A stretch of DNA of 13,827 nucleotides from Baffinella frigidus (GCA_026770585.1 MU646413.1:603471-617297), one strand, 5' to 3'; positions 1-6,410 are shown, counted from the first letter of the stretch. The notes: a model not told the origin generated them from the letters alone. Program-made: numbers and translations.

Positions 1-235
1 TGGGGGTTGGGGGTTGGGGGTTTTGGGTTGGGGGTTGGGGGTTGGGGGTTGAGGGTTGAGGGTTGGTGGTTGGGGTTTAGGGGTTAGGGGTTGTGGGTTA
101 GGGTTCAGGGTTCAGGGTTTGGGGTTCAGGGTTTGGGGTTCGGGGTTTGGGGTTTGGGGTTTGGGGTTTGGGGTTCAGGGTTTGGGGTTAGGGGTTTAGG
201 GTTTAGGGTTAGGGGTTCATGGGGAACCAGATTGA
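1..235 (+). repeat. G-rich telomere-like repeat block
   Basis: Degenerate units of GGGTTTAGG, GGGTTCAGG, GGGGTTTG and, at the start, GGGGTTG on the + strand. It is not a perfect TTTAGGG array, so an interstitial derivative rather than a chromosome end. Runs of three to five Gs could form quadruplexes. An open frame through it is repeat-derived. Confidence 0.9.
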
Positions 236-306
236 GCGCTGTCGCAATAATCGGCAGCTCAACTGATCTCCAACTTTTAGGGTTCAGGGTTCAGGGTTCT
301 AGTGAA

Positions 307-477
307 ATCAGTTCAAGCACGGTACTAACCCCTAAATCCTAAACCTTCAACCCCAAACCATCAACCCTAAAACCTAAACCCTGTTCAGGGTTCAGGGGTT
401 AGGGTTTAGGTTTTAGGTTTGAAGGTTTAGGGTTGAAGGTTTAGGGTTTAGGGGTTAGTACCGTGCTTGAACTGATT
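307..477. repeat. Fold-back containing telomere-like arms
   Basis: The unique arm at 307-334 (atcagttcaagcacggtac...) is matched in reverse complement at 450-477. Between them a C-rich telomere-like stretch turns into a G-rich one near 380. The structure can fold on itself, pairing C-rich with G-rich repeats. Confidence 0.88.
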
Positions 478-524
478 CTCCTTGGACCCTGAACCCTAAA
501 CCCCAAACCCTAAACCTTCATCAG

Positions 525-543
525 GATGAGGAGAATGCGCGGA
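525..543 (+). pseudogene. Exon 1 echo (5' part only)
   Basis: Starts after a tcatcag acceptor and reads DEENAR like exon 1, with three changes relative to exon 1 that are all silent (GAC to GAT, AAC to AAT). The match is lost after the Arg codon. A truncated copy of 798-857 about 270 bp upstream. Confidence 0.75.
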
Positions 544-560
544 CCGCACCCTCTTGTCCC

Positions 561-712
561 ATACATACACTCTGAACCATTACATGTACACTCTTATCCA
601 ACTCTGAACTAACACATATACAGTCTTATCCAACGATGTGACACATATACACTCGTATCCAACCCATGCATACACTCTGAACTAACACACATACACTCTT
701 ATTCAACGCATA
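561..712. repeat. Degenerate 'acatacactct(g)aac' repeat
   Basis: Short imperfect units such as catacactctgaact, acacatatacactc and cttatccaac recur six or more times. No coding signal. Confidence 0.65.
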
Positions 713-741
713 CGAGCTGAAATAGCAGAAAATATCTTAGC

Positions 742-792
742 CAAACCCTAAACCCTGAACCCTGAACCCTGAACCCTGAACCCTGAACCTTA
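742..792 (-). repeat. C-rich telomere-like tract before exon 1
   Basis: CCCTGAA/CCCTAAA units that serve as the pyrimidine-rich context of the exon 1 acceptor. Confidence 0.88.
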
Positions 793-797
793 AACAG

Positions 798-857
798 GAC
801 GAGGAGAACGCGCGGGCGCTGAAAGTGATCAAGGAGCTTCTGAAAGGCGACGACGAT
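798..857 (+). CDS. Exon 1 in window of DDX11/CHL1-like helicase gene
   Basis: A 60-nt exon (phase 0 at both ends) encoding 20 residues, DEENARALKVIKELLKGDDD. It follows an acceptor (taaacag) and precedes a donor (gtaacc). Seen: a clean GC-rich reading island between telomere-like repeats, echoed in degraded form at 525-543. In DDX11/CHL1 the stretch before helicase motif Ia is acidic and variable, so this piece is placed by position, codon style and phase rather than by conserved residues. It is probably part of the linker after motif I. It joins exon 2 in frame across a 297-bp intron. The preceding exon, which should lead back to the Walker A motif, is not in the window. Confidence 0.75.
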
Positions 858-862
858 GTAAC

Positions 863-1153
863 CTCTAAACCCTACACCCTAACCCCCAAACCCTAAACCC
901 CTGAACCCTAGACCCTAACCCCTGAACCCTAGACCCTAAACCCTAAACCCTAAACCCTGAACCATAAACCCTAAACCCTGAACCCTGAACCCCAAACCCC
1001 AAACCCTAAACCCTAAACCCTGAACCCTAAACCCTACACCCGAAACCCTACACCCTACACCCGAAACCGTAAACCGTAAACCCTAAACCCTAAACTCGAA
1101 ACTCGAAACCTTAAACCCTGAACCCTAAAAGGCAAACCCTAAACCCTAAACCA
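863..1153 (-). repeat. C-rich telomere-like tract filling intron 1
   Basis: Nearly the whole 297-bp intron between exons 1 and 2 consists of CCCTAAA, CCCTGAA and CCCTACA variants, ending in the aaaccag acceptor. Confidence 0.92.
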
Positions 1154-1154
1154 G

Positions 1155-1199
1155 GGGGCACCTCGCGACGATGACGACGGCGAAATGGACGTGCGGAAG
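1155..1199 (+). CDS. Exon 2 in window of DDX11/CHL1-like helicase gene
   Basis: A 45-nt phase-0 exon, GAPRDDDDGEMDVRK, with acceptor aaaccag and donor gtagag. The acidic run followed by VRK matches the acidic segment just before motif Ia in DDX11. Joined to exon 3 it gives VRK-VIYCSRTH, the same length as the human ITK-IYYCSRTH as I recall it, so no exon seems to be missing between them. The donor GT uses the first T of a fold-back element that starts at 1201, so the splice site is shared with the element end. Two damaged copies lie downstream at 1934-1983 and 2067-2078. Confidence 0.8.
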
Positions 1200-1200
1200 G

Positions 1201-1387
1201 TAGAGCTATTCCGGTAGGACTTGTCGCGTTTTCGAATTTGGGATTTGAGAATTTCAGACTTCATTTGTACCATGCGATTTGAAACGGTGTGTTTTAAAAC
1301 GTTTTACGACCTTTAAAACCTTTTTGAAGTCTGAAATCTTGAAATCTCGAATTCGAAAACGCGACAAGTCCTACCGGAATAGCTCTA
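1201..1387. mobile_element. Fold-back element, TAGAGC family, copy 1 (MITE-like)
   Basis: Arms 1201-1263 and 1325-1387 are inverted copies, starting TAGAGCTATTCCGG and ending with its complement, around a 61-bp loop. Length 187 bp, TA at both ends, no coding capacity of its own. Tc1/mariner-type MITEs use TA targets, so that origin is plausible. It abuts exon 2 and supplies part of its donor. Confidence 0.85.
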
Positions 1388-1491
1388 CTTCTTCTTCTTT
1401 ATTACTCTCGATACAGGTCCTAGAAAGGCCCTTTAGCCTTGAGTTGAGTGATACAATGTCTACGAGCCTCAAGAGAGAGCCCGCACCGGAA

Positions 1492-1670
1492 GGTACTACG
1501 CGGGAGGACTATAGGTGGTTTATCCTGGCAACCGGCAGGCATATCTTGCGGTTACTTTTCCGTCAAAGTAAATTATGTGTGGGCATTTCCAGCAACTTTT
1601 GCGGATTTCAAGGGAAATTAATAGGTGGACGCAGGGCGTAAAATGGCATGTAGCTCTCCCGCGTAGTACC
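1492..1670. repeat. Inverted repeat ggtactacgcggga
   Basis: 1492-1506 and 1656-1670 are inverted copies with an internal stretch of no recognised content; it may be another short element. An open frame across 1279-1641 runs through this and the neighbouring fold-back and is not a gene. Confidence 0.65.
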
Positions 1671-1744
1671 ACCCATCAATAGTTGGGGTCGCCTTATACA
1701 CTATTGGTAGTAGAAGTACTGCTCTATTGACACGAAGGGGGCAG

Positions 1745-1905
1745 CCTCACTGCGGGCTACGACGGGAATTTTGGTCGACGAGAGCCCGAGTTCCCGTTAC
1801 CTTATCCTGAGGAACCCCCCTGTGCCCCTACGGGCTGCTTACCGTGGGGTCCTAGGTCTTATCTCTTAGGGGTGATTCAAAATCCCTGAGAAGTCCGCTG
1901 TGTGG
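1745..1905 (-). mobile_element. CACAGCGG element copy 1
   Basis: Ends resemble CCACACAGCGGRCT in inverted orientation. The core is cctaggaccctac-ggtaagcaacc-cgtaggggc, read on the minus strand. Family members recur across the window in both orientations; about 160 bp when complete, non-coding. Confidence 0.82.
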
Positions 1906-1911
1906 ATTTCA

Positions 1912-2062
1912 GGGTTCAGGGGTTATGGTTTAGGGGGCATGTTATGTGGGTGTGGGTTCGACGGCGAAATGAACGTACGAAAGGTAGCAGTCTAGGGTTT
2001 AGTGGTTCTGGTTTAGGGGTCGTGGTGTAGGGTTTGGGGTTTAAGGTTTAGGGTATAGGGGT
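1912..2062 (+). repeat. G-rich telomere-like segments around exon 2 echoes
   Basis: Broken TTTAGGG/TTCAGGG units interrupted by the exon 2 echo at 1934-1983. Confidence 0.75.
1934..1983 (+). pseudogene. Exon 2 echo 1
   Basis: Keeps the start context AGGGGGCA and the 3' half DGEMNVRK followed by gtagca, but the middle (acidic run) is replaced by tgttatgtgggtgtgggt. It carries one Asp-to-Asn change relative to exon 2. Confidence 0.75.
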
Positions 2063-2066
2063 TACG

Positions 2067-2078
2067 GACGTGCGCATG
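2067..2078 (+). pseudogene. Exon 2 echo 2 (3' end with donor)
   Basis: Encodes DVRM followed by donor gtagag. As at exon 2, the donor runs directly into a TAGAGC fold-back element (2080-2254). It is short, but the shared element junction makes descent from exon 2 likely. Confidence 0.65.
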
Positions 2079-2079
2079 G

Positions 2080-2254
2080 TAGAGCGCTTGCGGGAAAACT
2101 TGTCGGATTTCAACGAGAAATGTTTTCAGAATTTCAGAGAATTTGTACCAGAATCGTTTAGATGGACCGGTTTCATGTCACGTCCTGCTACAAAATTCTG
2201 AATTTCTGAAAACATTTCTCGTGAAGTCCGACAAGTTTTCCCGCAAGCGCTCTA
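2080..2254. mobile_element. Fold-back element, TAGAGC family, copy 2
   Basis: TAGAGCGCTTGCGGG at the left and its complement at the right end, arms about 60 bp, 175 bp in all. The shared ACTTGTCG and AGAATTTCAG segments relate it to the copy at 1201. Flush with the exon 2 echo donor. Confidence 0.85.
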
Positions 2255-2258
2255 ACAC

Positions 2259-2433
2259 TCTCCGATCTCATCCGGTGGAGTATTCATCATGAATACGATT
2301 TTGGTGTATGTTAAGGGGTAAAAATAAGACAGTCGTCTATCTAAACTTCATTTAGAGCCGTAAGATACACCAAAATCGGATCGGAGATCCCCGAAATCGT
2401 ATTCATCATGAATACTCGACGGGATTAGATCGC
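2259..2433. repeat. Inverted repeat with gtattcatcatgaatac
   Basis: 2278-2309 is matched in inverse by 2365-2417 with a 20-bp interruption in the right arm. It follows directly on the previous element. Confidence 0.75.
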
Positions 2434-2552
2434 AGCCCCAAGTCCTGAATCTTCAACCCTCACACTCAACAACCCTAAACTCTACGCTCAGGGATACCGA
2501 AACAGGCTTGAGGCGTCCACTTAGACCTGCCCCCGGCCGAAATTAGGGTGCA

Positions 2553-2577
2553 TGTTCTTCTTCTTCTTCTTCTTCTT
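2553..2577. repeat. TTC microsatellite
   Basis: Eight or so TTC/CTT units; the rest of 2434-2700 shows no gene. Confidence 0.85.
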
Positions 2578-2720
2578 TATTAACCTCTCAAAGTCCCTGT
2601 AAACAGGTCCTAGACCTAGTGGAAAGTGATCTACTTACCAACTACGCACCGTTTGCCCTCAACGGGCACCGGGCCCCCATAGGGTGCATGTTCGACAACC
2701 AACCACCCGCCCTGAACCAG

Positions 2721-2744
2721 GTGATCTACTGCTCGCGCACGCAC
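2721..2744 (+). pseudogene. Exon 3 echo 1 (5' half)
   Basis: Acceptor aaccag, then VIYCSRTH; the similarity stops in the middle of the exon. Confidence 0.85.
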
Positions 2745-2805
2745 CCTCTGACCACCCCGGCGATGCAACTATTTCAGCCTTACAGAACGGAGTGAGCTGC
2801 TGCAG

Positions 2806-2820
2806 GTGATTTACTGTGCG
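2806..2820 (+). pseudogene. Exon 3 echo 2
   Basis: Acceptor ctgcag, then VIYCA with third-base changes; only the first five codons remain. It lies inside a 123-bp tandem duplication. Confidence 0.7.
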
Positions 2821-2928
2821 CTTTCTTTTTTAAGTTTTTAAATTGAACCGTAACGCTAAACCTCAACCGTAACGCGAAACCTCAGACGCGCCTATTTCAG
2901 CCTTACAGAACGGAGTGAGCTGCTGCAG

Positions 2929-2943
2929 GTGATTTACTGTGCG
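2929..2943 (+). pseudogene. Exon 3 echo 3 (duplicate of echo 2)
   Basis: Identical to 2806-2820 because the whole 123-bp unit was duplicated. Confidence 0.7.
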
Positions 2944-3024
2944 CTTTCGTTTTCAAGTTTTTAAATTGAACCGTAGCGCTAAACCTCAAACGTAACGCGA
3001 AACCTCAGACGCGCCCTGGGCCAG

Positions 3025-3045
3025 GTGATCTACTGTTCGCGGACC
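3025..3045 (+). pseudogene. Exon 3 echo 4 (5' half)
   Basis: Acceptor gggccag, then VIYCSRT, after which the exon match is lost. Confidence 0.8.
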
Positions 3046-3278
3046 CAACTCCTGAATCTTCAACCCTAACACTCAACAACCCTAAATTCTACGCTAATGG
3101 ATTCCGACACAGGCTTAAGGCGAGCAGGCTTAAGGCGATCGGGCTGCTCGCACACACAGCTCTCGTGATGGGGCGAGTGCAGCCTTGCAGCGTGGGTGAT
3201 ATGCGCTCACACCAGGGAGTCACCATGTGCACTTGACTGAGACCCGGTCAATGAAGTGACCTCGCACCGTGGACCAGT

Positions 3279-3405
3279 CCACACAGCGGACTTCTAAGGG
3301 ATTTTGAATCACCCCTAAGAGATAAGACCTAGGACCCTACGGTAAGCAACCCGTAGGGGCACAGGGGGGTTCCTCAGGATAAGGTTACGGGAACTCGGGC
3401 TCTCA
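3279..3405 (+). mobile_element. CACAGCGG element copy 2, ending next to exon 3
   Basis: Opposite orientation to copy 1: ccacacagcggacttctaag ... ggataaggttacgggaactcgggctctc. The right terminal inverted repeat is missing and the sequence passes into the exon 3 acceptor about 15 bp later. Confidence 0.85.
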
Positions 3406-3421
3406 TTGCGCCCTGGATCAG

Positions 3422-3472
3422 GTGATCTACTGCTCGCGGACGCACACGCAGCTCTCGCAGTTCATGAACGAG
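3422..3472 (+). CDS. Exon 3: helicase motif Ia of DDX11/CHL1-like helicase
   Basis: A 51-nt phase-0 exon encoding VIYCSRTHTQLSQFMNE, with acceptor ggatcag and donor gtgccc. This is the motif Ia region of Fe-S superfamily 2 helicases. Human DDX11 has YYCSRTHSQLAQFVHE at the same place. RTEL1 and FANCJ have YASRTHSQ followed by QV, and XPD lacks the TH-Q pattern, so the F-M-N-E ending points to DDX11/CHL1. It is the only one of eleven copies in the window with an intact frame, the family Cys-Ser-Arg-Thr-His and both splice sites, so I take it as the working exon. Motif Ia normally contacts single-stranded DNA in the first RecA-like domain. A mobile element (3279-3405) ends just upstream. Confidence 0.93.
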
Positions 3473-3705
3473 GTGCCCCATAAACCCCAAACCCTACACC
3501 CTAAGCCCTAAACTCTGAACCTTTCCGATGGCCCCCCATCTGAACAGAGATTTTTGCCGGTGTTTGCATAGAGACTTTCCCCGGCATTCGTTGAATGGAG
3601 TGGCCAATAGAGGTGAAAACAGCGAGGATTTCTCGCTTTCCTGGTAATCTACTGCCAGGCAGCGCTGGTCTTGATTGCCCTCGAGCCTAGGAATGAGTGA
3701 GCCAG

Positions 3706-3754
3706 GTGACGTACTACTCGCGGACGCACACAGCACTCGCAGTTCATGAACGAG
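3706..3754 (+). pseudogene. Exon 3 echo 5 (full length, frameshifted)
   Basis: 49 nt instead of 51, with acceptor gagccag and donor gtgccc kept. A 2-nt loss after the His codon shifts the frame; Ile is changed to Thr and the motif Cys to Tyr. Confidence 0.88.
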
Positions 3755-3777
3755 GTGCCCCCTCTCCTTCTCCCCCC

Positions 3778-3878
3778 CTCTGTCTCAGTCTATTTGGCCT
3801 CACCAATTTGGTGAGACCACGCTCTTTTCCGCCCCAAAGTTGACGGATTTGTACCGCAGACCCAGCATGTCAACTTAA
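3778..3878 (+). mobile_element. Dispersed repeat 'ctctgtctcagtctatt', copy 1
   Basis: Matches the reverse complement of 5092-5192 over about 100 bp, with common blocks cttttccg-ccaaagttgacg and tttgtacc. Fragments also occur near 4238-4270 and, diverged and inverted, at 7845-7934. Confidence 0.78.
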
Positions 3879-3949
3879 CAATAGTCGGTCAACCCGTCGG
3901 AGGCAGTGCTGGTATGTATTGCCTGCGAGCCTAGAAATGAGGGATCCAG

Positions 3950-4000
3950 GTGATCTACCGCTCGCGCACGCACATGCAGCGCTCGCAGTTCATGCACGAG
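3950..4000 (+). pseudogene. Exon 3 echo 6 (full length, open, both splice sites)
   Basis: 51 nt, same phase as exon 3, acceptor gatccag and donor gtgccc, reading VIYRSRTHMQRSQFMHE. It could be spliced in place of exon 3 or in addition to it. Changes include Cys to Arg in motif Ia and Leu to Arg. The number of amino-acid changes suggests loss of constraint, but the frame and splice sites survive, so an alternative exon is not excluded. Confidence 0.85.
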
Positions 4001-4292
4001 GTGCCCCCTAAATCCCAAACCCTGCACCCGAAGCCCTATACCGACATCCACCCACCACCCTCCACTTTAAACCAGTCGGCCGTGTGAGGGTTGAGGGATC
4101 AGGGTTGAGGGTTGAGGGTTGAGGGTGCCTTCTCTCCTTCTTCCTACCCGCGAGCTTTTCGCGTTTCTTCTTCCTGATCACTCTCGAGCCAACCGCTTTG
4201 GTCCTCGCTTTCCTGCACCTTCGCCGTCCTTCCAGCTCCGTCTCACACTGTTTGGTCTCGCCAAGGCTGCACTGGCCCCATCGCTAGGGTGG

Positions 4293-4322
4293 CACATGCA
4301 GCGCTCGAACTTCATGAACGAG
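4293..4322 (+). pseudogene. Exon 3 echo 7 (3' half)
   Basis: Reads HMQRSNFMNE with donor gtgcac. It shares the Met and Arg changes with the copy at 3950-4000, so the two echoes descend from a common altered copy. Confidence 0.82.
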
Positions 4323-4378
4323 GTGCACCCCCCATTTGAAATGTGAAAACCGCTGACTGCTCCGCGCAGGGATTGTTG

Positions 4379-4556
4379 TAGAGCGCTGTGCAGAGAAGTT
4401 GTTGGCCACGGGAAAATGGGAAAATGGGGAAATTGGAGCCGTTTTGTCCACTTTTGAGAAAATCATGGCACTAAATTTCTCAAAAGTTGACAAAATGGCT
4501 CCAATTTCTCGATTTTTCATTATTTCCCGTGGCCAACTTCTCTGCACAGCGCTCTA
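4379..4556. mobile_element. Fold-back element, TAGAGC family, copy 3
   Basis: A near-perfect 178-bp hairpin: TAGAGCGCTGTGCAGAG at the left, its complement at the right, TA at both ends, with almost no loop. Open frames on both strands here are caused by the palindrome. Closely related to 8499-8672. Confidence 0.9.
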
Positions 4557-4648
4557 CCAGGAAGGCGAGGATGAGAGTGGGTTTCGCATCTGTTGGCCAC
4601 GAAATGAATTAAGGAAACGCCACATGTTGATAGATAAGTACCAGCACC

Positions 4649-4860
4649 GTTATTGTCGATCTGGGCTTCGCGCGGAATCGAGGTCAGGTCAGGAAATCAG
4701 GAAATTTCCCAAAAAATGGACTTTTATGCTATCTTAGGCATGGTTTTTATCTCAAAATAGCATCTCCCACCCATAAGATGACACAAAAAGACAAAAAAAT
4801 AAAAAAATGTTGCTGACCTGACCTCGATTTTTTCCGCGCGGAGCCCAGATCGACAATAAC
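4649..4860. repeat. Fold-back element flush with exon 3 echo 8
   Basis: 4649-4691 and 4814-4860 (gttattgtcgatctgggct and complement, then gaggtcaggtcag) are inverted copies. The centre holds an A-rich segment. The right end meets the exon echo within 5 bp. Confidence 0.85.
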
Positions 4861-4864
4861 TTTG

Positions 4865-4900
4865 GTGATCTACTGCTCGCGGACGCAGCACTCGCAGTCC
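4865..4900 (+). pseudogene. Exon 3 echo 8 (acceptor lost, internal deletion)
   Basis: Reads VIYCSRTQHSQS; no AG stands before it (the preceding bases are aactttg, at the right end of a fold-back element), and a few bases are missing in the middle. Confidence 0.8.
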
Positions 4901-4929
4901 GCTGTCGAGCCAACTCGGCACATATAAGA

Positions 4930-5036
4930 CAGTCAGGACCGGGATTCCGGTCCTGGCTTTTCATTTTAAAAGTCCATTTCCTTCAGGATTCAGGTCAAAG
5001 TTTATAAAATTATGTCCCGTCCTCGCTCGGTAGCGG
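4930..5036 (+). repeat. Dispersed repeat 'aggaccgg..ttcc..agtccatttcc', copy 1
   Basis: Shares with 6588-6690 the blocks caggaccgg, aaagtccatttcc, gcgaaagttt/tcaaagttt and cgtcctcgctcgg-agcgg. It ends at exon 3 echo 9. Confidence 0.78.
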
Positions 5037-5047
5037 TCATGAACGAG
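5037..5047 (+). pseudogene. Exon 3 echo 9 (last codons only)
   Basis: Only the MNE codons remain, followed by gcgcgc instead of a donor. It lies directly next to the end of a dispersed repeat (4930-5036). The call rests on 11 nt plus its place among other copies. Confidence 0.5.
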
Positions 5048-5091
5048 GCGCGCCTTCTAGCTCCGCCCCACTCGGGTCGGCCGACTCTTCT

Positions 5092-5192
5092 CAAGTTGAC
5101 AGGCTGGGCGTGTGGTACAAATTCGTCAACTTTGGAGCGGAAAAGGGCCCGGGCACACGAAAATGGTGAGCCCGAATAGACTGAGACAGAGA
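5092..5192 (-). mobile_element. Dispersed repeat 'ctctgtctcagtctatt', copy 2 (inverted)
   Basis: Reverse complement of 3778-3878. Confidence 0.78.
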
Positions 5193-5217
5193 TACGGAAT
5201 TGATCTAGCTGAACCAG

Positions 5218-5265
5218 ATGATCTATTGTTCGCGGACGCACACGCAGCGCTCGCAGTTCATGAAC
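5218..5265 (+). pseudogene. Exon 3 echo 10 (nearly full length, donor lost)
   Basis: Acceptor aaccag, reads MIYCSRTHTQRSQFMN, then diverges (agctttcag) so that no donor follows. It shares the Leu-to-Arg change with the echoes at 3950 and 4293. Confidence 0.88.
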
Positions 5266-5281
5266 AGCTTTCAGATCCTTG

Positions 5282-5353
5282 CCCCTTGAGGGCATTGAAG
5301 AAGAAGAAGAACAAGGTGCACCCTCTCCTTCTTCTTCTTCAATACCCTCGAGC
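5282..5353. repeat. Hairpin with GAA/TTC arms
   Basis: gagggcattgaagaagaaga and its complement face each other around aggtgcaccct. Confidence 0.75.
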
Positions 5354-5394
5354 ATAAAAAATTAGTGTTCCAAAACCGCTCTGATTCTCGCTTC

Positions 5395-5610
5395 CCCTAA
5401 ACCCTAAACCCTACACCTTAAACTTTAAACCCCTAAGCACTAAACCCTACGCCTTACACCCTCAACCCCAAACCCCAAACTCCAAACCCTACACCCTCAA
5501 CCCCAAACCCCAAACCCCAAACCCCAAACCCCAAACCCCAAACCCCAAACCCTAAACCCTAAACCCCCAACCCTAAACCCTAAACCCCAAACCCTAAACC
5601 CTAAACACCA
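5395..5610 (-). repeat. C-rich telomere-like tract before exon 4
   Basis: CCCTAAA, CCCCAAA and CCCTACA units, including seven CCCCAAA in a row. It ends at the accgcag acceptor of exon 4. A minus-strand open frame across it is low-complexity and not a gene. Confidence 0.92.
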
Positions 5611-5617
5611 ACCGCAG

Positions 5618-5673
5618 GTGAGGCGTACGGATTGGGGCAAGGATCTAAAAGCTGTCGCCCTCGCGTCTCGCAA
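5618..5673 (+). CDS. Exon 4: strand leading to the Fe-S domain, DDX11/CHL1-like helicase
   Basis: A 56-nt exon that starts in phase 0 and ends after two bases of a codon. It encodes VRRTDWGKDLKAVALASR plus AA of a Lys codon. Human DDX11 has VKKSPFGKDVRLVSLGSR at this place, the same length. Acceptor accgcag, donor gtcagc. Reading straight through gives Ala-Pro-Ser-Pro instead of the expected cysteine, but splicing at GCAA|gtcagc and joining to exon 5 restores Lys-Ser-Thr-Cys. Three downstream copies (5806-5861, 5997-6052, 6454-6473) lack a usable acceptor, so this copy is the likely functional one. Confidence 0.92.
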
Positions 5674-5805
5674 GTCAGCCCCGTCCCCTACCACACAGCG
5701 GACTTGAATAACCCCTAAGCGATCCCTAGGACCCTACGGTAGGCAACCCATAGGGGCATAGGGGGGTCCCTACGGATAAGGTAACGGAAAGTCGGCCCAA
5801 AATGG

Positions 5806-5861
5806 GGGCGGCGCACGGAGTGGGGCAAGGATCTGAAAGCTGTCGCCCTCAACTCACGCAA
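5806..5861 (+). pseudogene. Exon 4 echo 1 (acceptor lost)
   Basis: Reads RRTEWGKDLKAVALNSR with donor gtcagc kept, but the bases before it are aaatggg, so no AG acceptor. Second unit of a roughly 190-bp [exon + element] tandem array. Confidence 0.9.
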
Positions 5862-5996
5862 GTCAGCCCCGTCCCCTACCACACAGCGGACTTGAATAAC
5901 CCCTAAGCGAGAAGACCTAGGACCCTACGGTAGGCAACCCATAGGGGCATAAGGGGGTCCCTATGGATAAGGTAACGGAAACTCGGCCCAAAATGG

Positions 5997-6052
5997 GGGC
6001 GGTGCACGGAGTGGGGCAAGGATCTGAAAGCTGTCGCCCTCGCATCACGCAA
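5997..6052 (+). pseudogene. Exon 4 echo 2 (acceptor lost)
   Basis: Third unit of the array: RCTEWGKDLKAVALASR, donor gtcagc kept, no acceptor. Confidence 0.9.
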
Positions 6053-6073
6053 GTCAGCCCCGTCCCCTAACAG

Positions 6074-6199
6074 CCACGACAGAGGGCTCGAAGCATCCAC
6101 TTTTGACATCTTTCAGTGGAAATCCCCTGAATGCTTAAGTCAACGACGCCAGATCTGGCGTGGATAAGGCGTCGGTTTCCCTCGAGTTCTCTGGCGTGG
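6074..6199 (-). mobile_element. 126-bp CCACGCCAGAGGGCTCGA element, copy 1
   Basis: Terminal inverted repeats (ccacg-cagagggctcga), with an internal palindrome cgccagatctggcg. It is the reverse complement of 7935-8060 and has the same length. Confidence 0.88.
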
Positions 6200-6271
6200 A
6201 GACTGTATCTCTGATTCTGGTTTGACGTTGGAATTGTTTTCGTACGTTCAGGGTTTTGATTACCCTGGATT

Positions 6272-6410
6272 TCATAGGCAACCACTTTTAATTTATAAAA
6301 AATCTTCAAGGCGATTTTGGCCACTTTAGAGAGAATAGTCTGATTATTCTCTCTAAAGTGGCGAAAATCGCCTTGAAGATTTTTTATAAATTAAAAGTGT
6401 TTGCCTATGA
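6272..6410. repeat. Near-perfect hairpin of about 68-bp arms
   Basis: 6272-6338 and 6342-6410 pair almost completely (tcataggcaa..cacttttaatttataaa, ttcaaggcgatttt) with a 3-nt loop. Confidence 0.9.

Larger units (their letters stand above)
2769..3014 (+). repeat. 123-bp tandem duplication carrying exon 3 echoes
   Basis: 2769-2891 and 2892-3014 are nearly identical, each with ctatttcagcc, the VIYCA echo and a gtaacgcgaaacctcagacgcg tail. Confidence 0.88.
5618..6068 (+). repeat. Tandem array of [exon 4 + CACAGCGG element] units
   Basis: The GGGGCAAGGATCT core occurs at a spacing of 190 then 191 bp. Each unit has an exon 4 copy, tcagccccgtcccctac and, in the first two units, a CACAGCGG element (5691-5797, 5879-5987). 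Only the first unit has the exon acceptor. Confidence 0.92.

Noticed and set aside
1-235. A true chromosome end
   Set aside because: The repeats are degenerate, mixed with GGGGTTG and change polarity several times inside the window, and unique gene sequence follows on; interstitial telomere-like DNA fits better.
91-342. Open frame of 83 codons on the + strand
   Set aside because: A low-complexity reading (GFGVQGLGFGV) of G-rich telomere-like repeat; no gene-like composition.
1279-1641. 120-codon open frame on the + strand
   Set aside because: It runs through one arm of a fold-back element and an inverted repeat; no family resemblance, and it lies in the intron between exons 2 and 3.
3422-3472. 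Assignment to RTEL1, FANCJ or XPD instead of DDX11/CHL1
   Set aside because: Those families read ASRTHSQ-x-x-QV or CSRTVPE at motif Ia. The QFMNEV, GKD, NxxCLDLQ and DIED segments together fit DDX11/CHL1.
4284-4737. Overlapping open frames on both strands with similar proteins (ENGEIGAVLSTFEK)
   Set aside because: The same protein appears on both strands because the DNA is a palindrome (TAGAGC element). The same effect occurs at 8411-8713.
3422-5265. The repeated exon 3 copies as a functional tandem motif array (repeat protein)
   Set aside because: Most copies are truncated, frameshifted or lack splice sites, so they cannot be joined into one reading frame.
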